This document shows positions 33,151-41,401 of a stretch of 64,000 nt of DNA, piece by piece. How positions within the stretch are numbered: position 1 is the stretch's first letter; each line of letters opens with the position of its first letter. The stretch covers positions 62,001 through 126,000 of the forward strand of contig NZ_NFKR01000004.1 of assembly GCF_002160495.1 (NCBI RefSeq), given 5' to 3'. The notes under the pieces are model-generated. The model made no database searches. It was not told the origin of the DNA and saw only the letters and a list, made by a program, of their open reading frames with translations. The DNA comes from Erysipelatoclostridium sp. An173. Lineage in GTDB: Bacteria > Bacillota_I > Bacilli_A > Erysipelotrichales > Coprobacillaceae. A program made the position numbers and the translations under genes.

Positions 33151-35865
33151 ATGGAAGATAATTTGGTTATTAAAGAAATAACAGTTGAAAATTTAATAGA
33201 GCCAATTGGAATTGATAGTTACAAGCCACGTTTTGCATGGAAACTAGAAAGTTTTGAAAGTAATGTTTTTCAAAAAGCCTATCAAATTCAAATATTTGAT
33301 GAAAATAAATTAGTGATTGATACCGGAAAAGTTGAAAGTAATAGTAGTATTGAAAATATTGTAAAAGGATTTATTCCTAAACCAATGGTTAGATATATAA
33401 TTAAACTTAATGTTTGGGATAACTATGATCATAAAGCTTATTATGAAACTTATTTTGAAACTGGGCGTTTAAATATACCGTTTGAAGCTAGCTGGATTGA
33501 ACCAGAACAGGAACCAACACCTTAAAGTTTGGAAGGAAAACAGATGGACCGGGAATCTGTTGCTTCTAATACAAATTTAGATAGAGAAAGAGATTTTGCT
33601 GAATTTAGACCATCTAAATATATTCGAATCCCTTTTGAATCAAAAAAAGCAATTAAAAAGGCACGTGTATATATGACAGCACATGGTATTTATCAGTTTT
33701 ATGTTAATGGAGTGCGCTATGATAATAGAGAATTTGCACCAGAAAATACATCTTATCATAAATTATTACAATATCAAACTTATGACATTACTCCATTATT
33801 ACAAATGGGTAAAAATGTTTTTGGTATTATTATAGGTGATGGCTGGTGATGTGGTCGAGTAGGAACAACAGGTGATAGTTGTCAATATGGAAATAAACTA
33901 GGATTATTATTTGAAAGTGTTATTACCTATCATGATGGTTCTAAACAAATTATTACTGGTAGTCAAGGGAAATCAATGAGCGGTCCAATTATTTTTTCAG
34001 ATTTATTTGTAGGCGAAAAATATGATGCTCGAAAAGAGTTATCTGGCTGGTTAAAAACAGATTATGATGATAGTAACTGGGATGAAGTTAAAGAAGTTGA
34101 TTATCCAATTGATAATTTAGTTGGCCAAAGTAGTGAGCCAGTACGGATAATTAATAGTTTTAAGCCAAAAAGAATTATTAAAACACCAGCTAACGAAACA
34201 GTTATTGATGCTGGTAAAATTGTTGCTGGATTTGTTGAATTTTCATTAACTGCTAAAGCTGGAATTGAAATTAAACTAGAACATTCAGAAGTTTTGGATA
34301 CTAATGGAAATTACTATAATAATATTTTAGGTACTAATAAAGAACAGACTGATATTTATATTACTAAAGATGGTTTTCAAACGTTTCGACCTCATTATAC
34401 TTATCATGGTTTCCGTTATATTCGAATTACTAACTGGCCACAAACAATATCCCTTGATGATTTTAAAATTAATGTAATAAGTAGTGATATGGAATCAATT
34501 AGTTCTTTTAAAACTAATAATCAATTAATAAATCAATTACAACATAATATTGTATCTAGTCAAGTAGCTAATTCAATTTCAATTCCAACCGATTGTCCTC
34601 AGCGTGAAAAAGCTGGCTGGACTGGAGATATCATGGCTTATGCTCCAACAATGTGTTTTAATTCTAATGCTCACTCTTTTTTAAGAAGCTGGATGAATAA
34701 TGTTCGTGTTGATCAGTTAAAAAATGGAGAAATCCCCGTAGTTGTTCCTTATTTGAAAGCTTATGAAATTTTTATTAAAGGAATGACTGGTTTTGAAACT
34801 AGCTGTGGCTGGGGTGATGCTGTTTTAACAGTGCCATATGCCATTTATGAGGCTTATGGTGATAAACAGGTTTTAATTGATAATTATGATGCTATGAAAA
34901 AATGGATGAATTATATTGAAGAGCGAATGCATAATCATCATCCTAAAGATTATGATACTTATGATCAGGCTAGAAAGAAACGTAGTTATTATTTATGGAA
35001 TACTGATTTTCATTTTGGTGATTGGCTAATACCAAGTCTAGTTTTAAATAATCCTGATGGTGGAGCAATGATGGATACTGCATATGCAACAATGGAAATT
35101 GTTGCACCAGCCTATGCTGCTTTTAGTTGTCAATACATGGCTAAAATTGCAACTATTTTAAAAAAAGAAGATGATAGTCAAAAATACAAGCAATTATATG
35201 ATAAAATTCGCCAGGCTTTTATTGAAGAATATGTTCATGAAGATGGTACTATTGATGCTGATTTTCAAGGAATATATGTTATTGCTTTAAAAAATAATTT
35301 AGTTAGTGAAACAGTGCGTCCTAAAATGGTTGAACATTTATGTAAATTAATAAAAGATAATAATAATTGTTTAGATACTGGTTTTTTAAGTGTGTTATTT
35401 TTAATGGATGTATTGTGCGAAAACGGAAAACGTGATGTTGCTTATCAATTGTTATTTCAAACAAAATGTCCAAGCTGGTTATACATGGTAGAACATGGAG
35501 CTACATCAATATGGGAAAGCTGGGGTGCTGTTGGTGAAGATGGAACAGTAAGTACCTATAGTTATAACCATTATGCTTTTGGCTGCATTGGTGACTGGAT
35601 GTATAGAGAATTAGGAGGATTACAAATAATTGAACCAAGTTATAAAAAATTCAAAGTTGCACCAGCACTTGATTGTGGTTTGGAATTTGTATCGATTCAA
35701 GAAAACAGTCCTTATGGAAAGATTAAAGTTGATTGGCAACGAATTAAAAACCAGATAATTGTTCATGTAACAGTTCCAGTTAATACTACAGCTGATATTG
35801 TTTTATCAAATTTTGTTAAAAAAGATGTTGGCAGTGGAAATTATACATTTGTAATTACAATTTAA
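33151..35865 (+). pseudogene. Alpha-L-rhamnosidase (GH78) with two in-frame stop codons
   Basis: One continuous reading frame of about 905 codons is interrupted by TAA at 33523-33525 and TGA at 33847-33849. The parts match GH78 in order: an N-terminal carbohydrate-binding/Ig-like region, the PSKYIRIPFE and ARVYMTAHGIYQFYVNG domain, GDGW then (after the TGA) CGRVG, and the (alpha/alpha)6 catalytic domain with DCPQREKAGWTGD, FGDWL and SIWESWG, then a C-terminal sandwich. Restoring both codons gives a normal-length enzyme. GGAGAA precedes the start. It would cleave rhamnosides of plant or host glycans; as it stands it should be inactive. Confidence 0.88.
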
Positions 35866-35873
35866 TATGTTTA

Positions 35874-35935
35874 AGTTTATCTTATATTAAAAAGTACTGT
35901 TATAAAATGCAGTGCTTTTTATATATAAGATAAAG
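35874..35935 (+). terminator. Long terminator hairpin after the rhamnosidase pseudogene
   Basis: Inner stem 35889-35899 with 35910-35920 (one GU pair) is extended by outer arms at about 35875-35886 and 35923-35934. Confidence 0.75.
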
Positions 35936-36011
35936 TTAATTTGGATCTGTTGTTATTGACTTAAGATTAGAAAAAATGGGTAATATATTTTATGGAGGCG
36001 AAATTTTTATA

Positions 36012-36188
36012 GTGATTAATAAAGTCAAGCTTTTTTTAGGTGCTCAAGACATAAGAGGATTACCTTTATCTACTAAAGAATTATATATAATAATTGCAAC
36101 AGGTTTTTGTTATAGCGTTATCGAAGATCAAAATAGTCAGCAGTATTACATTAATAATAAATATATTGATTTTGAGTCTGAAAATTAA
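36012..36188 (+). CDS. Small orphan protein
   Basis: About 58 residues from GTG 36012 (VINKVKLFLGAQDIRGLPLS ... SVIEDQNSQQYYINNKYIDFESEN); an in-frame ATG at 35976 would give 70 residues but overlaps a possible promoter (TTGACT at 35956). GGAGG at 35994-35998 is rather far (13 nt) from the GTG, so the start is uncertain. A terminator overlaps the stop. A degenerate second copy of its C-terminus lies at 37571-37630, also with a terminator, which supports it being a real gene family. Function unknown. Confidence 0.5.
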   Translation: MINKVKLFLGAQDIRGLPLSTKELYIIIATGFCYSVIEDQNSQQYYINNKYIDFESEN

Positions 36189-36202
36189 ATTCAGGCTTTT
36201 TT
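36175..36202 (+). terminator. Terminator of the small orphan gene
   Basis: Eight-bp stem (36175-36182 with 36190-36197, one GU), followed by T residues; it overlaps the stop codon. Confidence 0.75.
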
Positions 36203-36210
36203 AATAAATT

Positions 36211-36242
36211 AAAAAATACCCAACTTTTATTAGTTGAGTATT
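36211..36242 (-). terminator. Terminator of the acyltransferase gene
   Basis: Stem 36215-36225 with 36232-36242 (one GU), followed on the minus strand by a T run. Confidence 0.85.
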
Positions 36243-36264
36243 CTATCTATTATTAACAATAAAT

Positions 36265-37278
36265 CTAAGTAATCTTTCTACCTAATTTAAAATGCCTTAA
36301 TAGCCAAACACAAACAAAGGATATAATAGCAATCGTTATTGTAAGCATAGGTATCGCAATCCATGCTGATAAATCAGCTGCTTGCATATGATTTTTATAA
36401 ATATCTAAAAAGATAATATGGATTAGATATATCCCAAATGAACAACCGCTTAATAAATCAATAATTTTTTTTGTTTTTATACTAGGCGTTATTTTATACT
36501 TCGCAAGCCGCAATACAAAAAGGAAAAAGGCAGCACTAGCTAAGATAATTAATGGATTGCCATATTCTAATATTTCTTCATAGTGATCACCAATTGAATA
36601 TGATATTGATGCAGTTAGAAATGCTGTAATTGCCATTGAACCTAAAAATGTAATTATTAAATTTTTTTGATTTATAGGTATGTGTTTTTTATATTTGTAA
36701 ATATAATAACCGATAAAGAAATAATAAGAATATACTCGATCACCAATTAACGGTAAGTCATAATATGGCTTTAGTTCATCTAATGATAATATATAATTAA
36801 ATATAACAGTGATTGTAATTATTATCAAAAATGCTCGTTCTGTTTTTAATGACATATGGCGACACATTATTTGAAAGAACGGTAATACTATATAAATTGG
36901 AATTATTGCATATAGATACCATAGATGCTCGGTTATTGGAAAATATAAAATTTCTCTAAATAACTGAGGTTCTTTTAAATAATAAATATTCCAAAAATAA
37001 TAAATTATGCTCCATACGATAAAAGGAATGAGAAATCTTATAAGACGATGCCAATGTTTTTTTAATGGCTCATCCCTTCCTAGTAATAAAGCACCTGAAA
37101 TCATGAAAAAGCATGGAACACTGACCCTAGCTAATGTATCAAGAATCAAAGAAAATATATACTCATTTTGAGGTATTTTATCAAATGCTCGACAGTAATA
37201 ATTTGCTATATGAATTATAATAACCGATAGAAATGATATATTACGGATAATCTCTAGATTATAATCTTTTTCTTTCAT
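36265..37278 (-). CDS. Acyltransferase family 3 membrane protein
   Basis: 337-residue multi-pass protein (about ten helices) of the acyltransferase-3/OafA-WecH superfamily. The diagnostic N-terminal helix has NLEIIRNISFLSVIIIHIANYY with the catalytic-type His, followed by ARVSVPCFFMISGALLLGR, the conserved second helix. Related enzymes O-acetylate exopolysaccharide, peptidoglycan or lipids. AGGTGA precedes the start. It is alone on the minus strand in a region of decayed genes and may be horizontally acquired, although its composition resembles its neighbours. Confidence 0.87.
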   Translation of the reverse strand: MKEKDYNLEIIRNISFLSVIIIHIANYYCRAFDKIPQNEYIFSLILDTLARVSVPCFFMISGALLLGRDEPLKKHWHRLIRFLIPFIVWSIIYYFWNIYYLKEPQLFREILYFPITEHLWYLYAIIPIYIVLPFFQIMCRHMSLKTERAFLIIITITVIFNYILSLDELKPYYDLPLIGDRVYSYYFFIGYYIYKYKKHIPINQKNLIITFLGSMAITAFLTASISYSIGDHYEEILEYGNPLIILASAAFFLFVLRLAKYKITPSIKTKKIIDLLSGCSFGIYLIHIIFLDIYKNHMQAADLSAWIAIPMLTITIAIISFVCVWLLRHFKLGRKIT

Positions 37279-37526
37279 TGTTCTTCATCACCTGTTCTTA
37301 TTTAAAATATTTCTTTGTTGAAAAGAATTGTACGGTAGAATTTTACAAAAATTTTTATTATTAATAAAGTTTAAAGTTAAAATTTCTATAAATATTATAT
37401 TACAAAATACAATGCTAGTCACTATGATGAATCATTCATCATGATTTGAAAATATATTATCTATAAAAAACTTTAGCTATTATAAAATGAAATAGTTAAC
37501 TATAATAAATTTTACTGCCATGCTCA
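37279..37526. other. Non-coding AT-rich stretch
   Basis: Upstream of the acyltransferase. No open frame with an SD, no RNA gene and no clear promoter beyond AT-rich hexamers was seen. It leads into the duplicated tRNA-terminator sequence at 37527. Confidence 0.5.
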
Positions 37527-37570
37527 ATTTTCAATAAAAACCCCGCACTAGAATACGGTATTTAGTCAAT
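37527..37570. repeat. Detached copy of the tRNA-Arg terminator region (copy 1)
   Basis: 44 bp, about 90 percent identical by eye to 37733-37777, which lies directly 3' of tRNA-Arg. It keeps the hairpin sequence (CCGCACTAG ... TACGG) but has no tRNA next to it; it is fused to a gene fragment at 37571. This looks like the scar of a duplication and deletion, or of an integration event. Confidence 0.75.
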
Positions 37571-37630
37571 ATTGAAGATAAGTATCACAAATTGTATTAT
37601 GTAAATAACAAATACATTGAAAGATCCTAG
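37571..37630 (+). pseudogene. C-terminal fragment of a paralogue of the small orphan protein
   Basis: Twenty codons ending in TAG read IEDKYHKLYYVNNKYIERS, aligned without gaps to IEDQNSQQYYINNKYIDFE of the protein ending at 36188. No start or upstream part remains; the fragment begins exactly where the terminator repeat ends. A 7-bp terminator stem (37624-37630 with 37641-37647) follows. Confidence 0.65.
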
Positions 37631-37732
37631 GGCTTATACTCTAGGATTTTTTATATCTTTTTTAACAAGAGTTTTGTCTATTTTATGTTTGATGATAATA
37701 AATAAAATTATGCATGAGTTATGCACAACGAT

Positions 37733-37777
37733 ATTTTCAATAAAAAAAACCGCACTAGAATGCGGTATTTAGTCAAT
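37733..37777. repeat. tRNA-Arg terminator region (copy 2, in place)
   Basis: 45 bp directly downstream (minus strand) of tRNA-Arg(CCG) and the partner of the repeat at 37527-37570. It contains the functional terminator. Confidence 0.75.
37742..37766 (-). terminator. Terminator of tRNA-Arg(CCG)
   Basis: On the minus strand, a CCGCA/TGCGG stem with a TTCTAG loop is followed by eight T residues. Confidence 0.9.
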
Positions 37778-37778
37778 C

Positions 37779-37853
37779 TGGCATCCTCAGTAGGAATCGA
37801 ACCTACAACTTAACCTCCGGAGGGTTACGTGATATCCATTTCACTATGAGGAC
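37779..37853 (-). tRNA. tRNA-Arg, anticodon CCG
   Basis: 75 nt including encoded CCA. The cloverleaf folds: acceptor GTCCTCA with TGAGGAT (G1-U72), D-arm, anticodon stem TAACC/GGTTA with loop CTCCGGA (anticodon CCG) and T-arm with GGTTCGATTCC. It reads codon CGG, which is rare in this AT-rich DNA. The 3' flank is duplicated nearby. Confidence 0.95.
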
Positions 37854-38061
37854 ATTACTAGACAAGTATAACACTAATATTGATAAAAATAAATAAATAT
37901 ATAAAAAATTATCTTAAATATTTAAGGATAAATTATATAATATTAATAGTTATAATTCATTAAATAAAAAAATTTTTAAAAGAATGAATGGATTTTTACT
38001 TACCAATCGTATTATTTATGAAGGCACAAGTTAATGTCTAAATAATCGAGGAGGGATATCA

Positions 38062-38439
38062 ATGAAAAAAATAGTAGTTAGTATTTTAACAGTTGTGATA
38101 ATGTTAACAGTTGGAGTAAAAATTCTAAAGGCAGATTCACCAGATACGTATACGCCTGAAAACGAAACTAAATATAGTTATGTTACTAGTAAAGAAGGTG
38201 TGAATAATTATATTAATAGTGGTTGTTTTCATGTTGATAGTGATAATAATGGGATTTGTGATGGCTGTGGTATATGTCAAAATAATGTAAGTACATCAAA
38301 TAATGGCAATAATTGTGATATTTGTGGTAAGAGCAATTGTAATCATAAACATAATTCTTGTCATTACAGTGATTCAAATAGTGATGGTATTTGTGATAAT
38401 CGGCATAGTCATCACCGACAACATAATAGACATCATTAA
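38062..38439 (+). CDS. Secreted Cys/His-rich protein of an ECF sigma operon
   Basis: 125 residues with a signal peptide (about 1-24, VVSILTVVIMLTVGVKILKA). The mature part contains 9 Cys and 10 His. Two copies of a C-[FH]-[HY]-x-D-S-x-x-x-G-I-C-D unit (residues 55-67 and 100-112) resemble EF-hand or thrombospondin-3-like acidic loops. CxxC pairs occur between (CDGCGIC, CDICGKSNC), and the tail is His-rich (HSHHRQHNRHH). GAGGAGGG precedes the ATG. It begins a three-gene unit with an ECF sigma factor and RsgI-like anti-sigma. Binding of a metal ion outside the cell is a reasonable inference; no named family recognised. Confidence 0.75.
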   Translation: MKKIVVSILTVVIMLTVGVKILKADSPDTYTPENETKYSYVTSKEGVNNYINSGCFHVDSDNNGICDGCGICQNNVSTSNNGNNCDICGKSNCNHKHNSCHYSDSNSDGICDNRHSHHRQHNRHH

Positions 38440-38456
38440 TAAAAAGGATAGTTTTA

Positions 38457-38939
38457 ATGCGAAGCGAACAAGAGGTAAATAGAGTAATTGAGTTATATGG
38501 CGATACTGTTCGACGATTATGTATGATTTATTTGAAAAATTATGCGGATACCGAAGATATATTTCAAAATGTTTTTTTGAAATATGCTACAAGTTCAATA
38601 AAGTTTGAAAACGATGAACATGAAAAAGCGTGGTTTATTCGAGTTACAATTAATAAATGTAAAGATTTACTCAAAAGTTTTTTTAGAAATCGCACAGTAT
38701 CATTGGATGATATAGTTGAAAAGCCTGAAGCGATACCATCAGAATATAGAGAAGTTTTAGAAGCTGTTCTTTCGCTTCCTCAAAAGTATCGCAATGTTGT
38801 TTATTTACATTATTATGAAGGCTATAGTGCACCACAGATTAGTCATATTTTAGGTAAAAATGTAAATACTGTTTATACGCTCCTAACTCGTTCTAAAAAA
38901 ATGCTTCGAGAAAAATTAGGAGGTGATGAGTATGAATGA
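38457..38939 (+). CDS. ECF-type RNA polymerase sigma factor (sigma-70 family)
   Basis: 160 residues. Region 2 (VIELYGDTVRRLCMIYLKNYADTEDIFQNVFLKY, then KAWFIRVTINKCKDLLKS) and region 4 (LSLPQKYRNVVYLHYYEGYSAPQISHILGKNVNTVYTLLTRSKKMLREKL) are complete; there is no region 3, as expected of ECF sigmas. It starts 17 nt after the Cys/His-rich gene. Its TGA stop lies 8 nt inside the anti-sigma gene, so the sigma/anti-sigma ratio is coupled by translation. It probably directs transcription of this operon and other envelope genes. Confidence 0.93.
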   Translation: MRSEQEVNRVIELYGDTVRRLCMIYLKNYADTEDIFQNVFLKYATSSIKFENDEHEKAWFIRVTINKCKDLLKSFFRNRTVSLDDIVEKPEAIPSEYREVLEAVLSLPQKYRNVVYLHYYEGYSAPQISHILGKNVNTVYTLLTRSKKMLREKLGGDEYE

Positions 38940-39672
38940 AAAAATTAAAAAGGCTTTTGATCAGATTCAAGCTGAAGATGAACTAAAAAATAAGACTAAG
39001 GATTTTATTTTAAATAAAACTAATGGTTACAATCAAAAACCTAAAAAGACTAGGTATTGGCGTTTAGTCCCAATTGCGATATGTGTGTTATTTGCTTTTT
39101 GGGGTGGTTATTGGCTTTATTTTACACCAACAGTAGAGATTAGTATGGATGTCAATCCATCAATTGAATTGAGTGTTAATCGCTTTGATAGAGTAATATC
39201 AGTAACAGGTTATAATGATGATGGTCAAGAATTAATAGAGTCATTGGATATAAAACATATGAATTATAATGATGCTATTGATAAGATATTAAATAGTCAG
39301 GATATTATAGAGCTTTTATCTAATAACGAAGTCATGACTATTTGTGTAATTGGCAAAGACGGTAAACAGTCAACTAGAATTTTTTCTAATATAGAATCAT
39401 CTACAGCAAAAACAGAAAATACCTATTGTTATCATGCTCAAATGGAAGAAGTTGAAGAGGCTCATGATGTAGGTCTTTCATATGGTAAATATAAGGCATA
39501 TTTAAAAATTAAAAGTTTAGATCCTGATATAACACTTGAACAGGTACAAGAGATGACGATGAAAGAAATACATGATCTAATTCATTCTTTATCAAATAAT
39601 AATCAAAATGACACTGATGCTGACCAGCATGGACATCAAGGTAGTCATCATGGTCATCATGGACATAAATAG
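38932..39672 (+). CDS. RsgI-like anti-sigma factor with His-rich tail
   Basis: 246 residues. The cytoplasmic N-terminus of about 40 residues (MNEKIKKAFDQIQAEDELKNKT) should bind the sigma factor. One membrane helix follows (about 46-63). The extracellular part (VEISMDVNPSIELSVNRFDRVISV, DDGQELIESLDIKHMNY) matches the RsgI middle domain of anti-sigma-I factors. The C-terminus ends HGHQGSHHGHHGHK with seven His. The ATG at 38932 has AGGAGG 8 nt upstream, inside the sigma gene. It probably senses an extracellular cue, possibly a divalent metal, and holds the sigma inactive; the cue is inference. Confidence 0.85.
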   Translation: MNEKIKKAFDQIQAEDELKNKTKDFILNKTNGYNQKPKKTRYWRLVPIAICVLFAFWGGYWLYFTPTVEISMDVNPSIELSVNRFDRVISVTGYNDDGQELIESLDIKHMNYNDAIDKILNSQDIIELLSNNEVMTICVIGKDGKQSTRIFSNIESSTAKTENTYCYHAQMEEVEEAHDVGLSYGKYKAYLKIKSLDPDITLEQVQEMTMKEIHDLIHSLSNNNQNDTDADQHGHQGSHHGHHGHK

Positions 39673-39684
39673 AAAACTAACAAG

Positions 39685-39716
39685 TTGCGATATGTAATTC
39701 ATATCGCAATTTGTTT
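39685..39716. terminator. Bidirectional terminator after the ECF operon
   Basis: Perfect 10-bp stem (39685-39694 with 39700-39709), with T-rich flank on the plus strand and A-rich flank on the other side. Confidence 0.85.
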
Positions 39717-40327
39717 TATGGTGAATGTTTTTTAATTAATAAATATTGGCTAGGAAAATAAAATAACCACGAAAACTTACATAAAGAAGGAGGTAGTATT
39801 TTTAAGTAAGTTAAGGCAATAATAATATCACAACATAGTAAAAGAGTAATTACCATTAACATATTTGTGTTTTTACTTTTAATACAATAAATTAAATTAG
39901 TTAAACTAAAAAATAAATAAACTAATGCTAGACTAATAAGAGAATCAATAAAAATTATAATTAAAAATAACCATGGTAAATAACTTTGATAAGATAGTAA
40001 TTTCATATATTGAATTTGCACTAAGATAAAAAAGATAATACCTAAAATATAATAATCTGTAAATAATAAAAGATAATCAGCAATAAGTGAAAAAAATACT
40101 GCTTTTAATATAAAAGAATTTTTTAAATAAAGAATGGAATAAATAAAGTTGTTTAATGTCGTAAACCATTTTATATAACTACTATTAATATTTAAAATAT
40201 CAAAAAAGATAAATAATCCAAAAAGCATTAAATTAATAAATAACATCATGTCACCAAAATAATTATTAACGATTAAAACTATTATTAGTATCAAAAAATT
40301 AATAAATTTGTTAAAATATAGATACAT
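39716..40327 (-). CDS. Multi-pass hypothetical membrane protein
   Basis: 203 residues, almost entirely hydrophobic, about seven helices with short loops. Segments such as LKAVFFSLIADYLLLF and YYILGIIFFILVQIQYMKLL faintly recall the YhhN/TMEM86 lysoplasmalogenase family, but key residues are not convincing. No SD is seen before the ATG at 40327; an internal start is possible. It diverges from the lipid kinase gene with only 13 bp between start codons, so their promoters must lie within each other's coding region or further off. Confidence 0.65.
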   Translation of the reverse strand: MYLYFNKFINFLILIIVLIVNNYFGDMMLFINLMLFGLFIFFDILNINSSYIKWFTTLNNFIYSILYLKNSFILKAVFFSLIADYLLLFTDYYILGIIFFILVQIQYMKLLSYQSYLPWLFLIIIFIDSLISLALVYLFFSLTNLIYCIKSKNTNMLMVITLLLCCDIIIALTYLKILPPSLCKFSWLFYFPSQYLLIKKHSP

Positions 40328-40340
40328 TGGAGGTTAAAAC

Positions 40341-41216
40341 ATGAATCAAAAGCACATATTTATAATAAAGCCCAATCCTAATAACGTAAAAATAGAAACA
40401 TTAATCGTAAAAAATATGCAGGGTTATCCCTATGAAATCAAATATACAAAATATCCTAAACACGCAAGTGCTATAGCAGCTAGTTATCAAGGCTGTCATC
40501 ATCGTATTTATGCAGTTGGCGGTGATGGATTGATTCATGAAGTTGTTCAAGGTTTAGCAGGCAGTGATAATGAATTAGTAATTTTGCCAGCTGGTACTGG
40601 TAATGATTTTATTAGAATAATTGCCAATACCCGAGATTTAGAAACTTTGTTAAAAAAATCATTAAAACTACCAGCCCAGCCAATTGATTTGATCAAAGCT
40701 AACGATATTTATTGTATCAATGTTTTTTGTTTAGCACTTGATAGTGATGTAGCAAATAATGTTCATAAATATCGTCAAATTAAAGTATTACCACGTTCAT
40801 TACAATATGTAAATGTACTAGTTCGACGCTTTGTAAAATACCATCCTCTACCAGTTACTTTGCGTTATCAAGGAAAGACTATATATAAAGATAAGCTACT
40901 AATAGGTGCTTTTTGTAATGGTAAATATTTTGGTGGTGGATTTAAAATAGGCAAATATGCTGATGTTAAAAATGGTTTAATTGATATTAATTTAGTACCA
41001 CAGTTAAAAAAATCACAGTTACCATATTATGTAACGTTATTGTTAACTGAAAAGTTAGAACAAGGTAAATTGTATTATCATAAGCAATTAAAAGAAGTTG
41101 AAGTTGAAAGTAACAAGGAAGTAAATATTGACGGGGAAGTTTATCCAGCGGGAATTTATCAACTTAAAATTGTAAATAAAGCAATAAATGTTGTTTTATT
41201 TGAAAAAAATGATTGA
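40341..41216 (+). CDS. Diacylglycerol kinase-like lipid kinase (second copy)
   Basis: 291-residue DAGKc-domain protein. FIIKPNPNN, AVGGDGLIHEVVQGL (glycine-rich nucleotide loop) and LPAGTGNDFIR are intact. The C-terminal part includes GAFCNGKYFGGGFKIGKYADVKNGLID and EVNIDGEVYPAG. Compared with the paralogue at 14202, the N-terminal NPSSG motif is replaced by KPNPN. GGAGG precedes the ATG. It ends in TGA, which also carries the -35 box of the downstream riboswitch promoter. Substrate is probably a lipid alcohol, unproven. Confidence 0.87.
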   Translation: MNQKHIFIIKPNPNNVKIETLIVKNMQGYPYEIKYTKYPKHASAIAASYQGCHHRIYAVGGDGLIHEVVQGLAGSDNELVILPAGTGNDFIRIIANTRDLETLLKKSLKLPAQPIDLIKANDIYCINVFCLALDSDVANNVHKYRQIKVLPRSLQYVNVLVRRFVKYHPLPVTLRYQGKTIYKDKLLIGAFCNGKYFGGGFKIGKYADVKNGLIDINLVPQLKKSQLPYYVTLLLTEKLEQGKLYYHKQLKEVEVESNKEVNIDGEVYPAGIYQLKIVNKAINVVLFEKND

Positions 41217-41241
41217 CTTTAGTCAAGTTTAAGTTTAGAAT
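41213..41241 (+). promoter_or_regulatory. Promoter for the Mn riboswitch-ATPase unit
   Basis: TTGACT (41213-41218), 17 bp, TAGAAT (41236-41241). The -35 is half of the inverted repeat TTGACTTTAGTCAA, a possible operator. Confidence 0.75.
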
Positions 41242-41248
41242 GATTTTC

Positions 41249-41378
41249 ATAAAAGGGAGTAGCTGACACAGTAGTGTTTACGATTTCGTCAATACGATGA
41301 TTTAAATCATCCGGAACGTGATTAAATAGCGAGACTTTTATTGCAAAATTATTATGCAATAAAAGGGCTCGCTTTTAT
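41249..41378 (+). promoter_or_regulatory. yybP-ykoY manganese riboswitch with terminator
   Basis: Core elements of the Mn2+-sensing yybP-ykoY aptamer are present in order: AAAGGGAGTAGC, then CGTCAAT, ATCATCCGG and TAGCGAGACTTTTAT. P1 can form from ATAAAAG (41249-41255) and CTTTTAT (41335-41341). The same CTTTTATTGC (41335-41344) pairs with GCAATAAAAG (41356-41365), extended by GCGAG/CTCGC, to make a terminator followed by T residues. The two folds exclude each other, so Mn2+ binding should allow transcription of the downstream ATPase. Confidence 0.92.
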
Positions 41379-41401
41379 TGTGTTAAAAAAGGAGAAAAAA
41401 G

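Noticed and set aside
33847-33849. TGA read as Trp (code 4) or selenocysteine in the rhamnosidase
   Set aside because: TGA ends other genes normally here (38937-38939, 41214-41216), a second stop (TAA) interrupts the same frame, and no SECIS-like hairpin was evident. Inactivation is simpler.
39716-40327. Firm assignment as YhhN lysoplasmalogenase
   Set aside because: Only a faint resemblance in two helices; conserved acidic residues could not be placed with confidence.
14202-41216. The two lipid kinases (14202 and 40341) as a recent duplication
   Set aside because: They differ in the N-terminal motif and most of their length, so they look like old, separate subfamily members.
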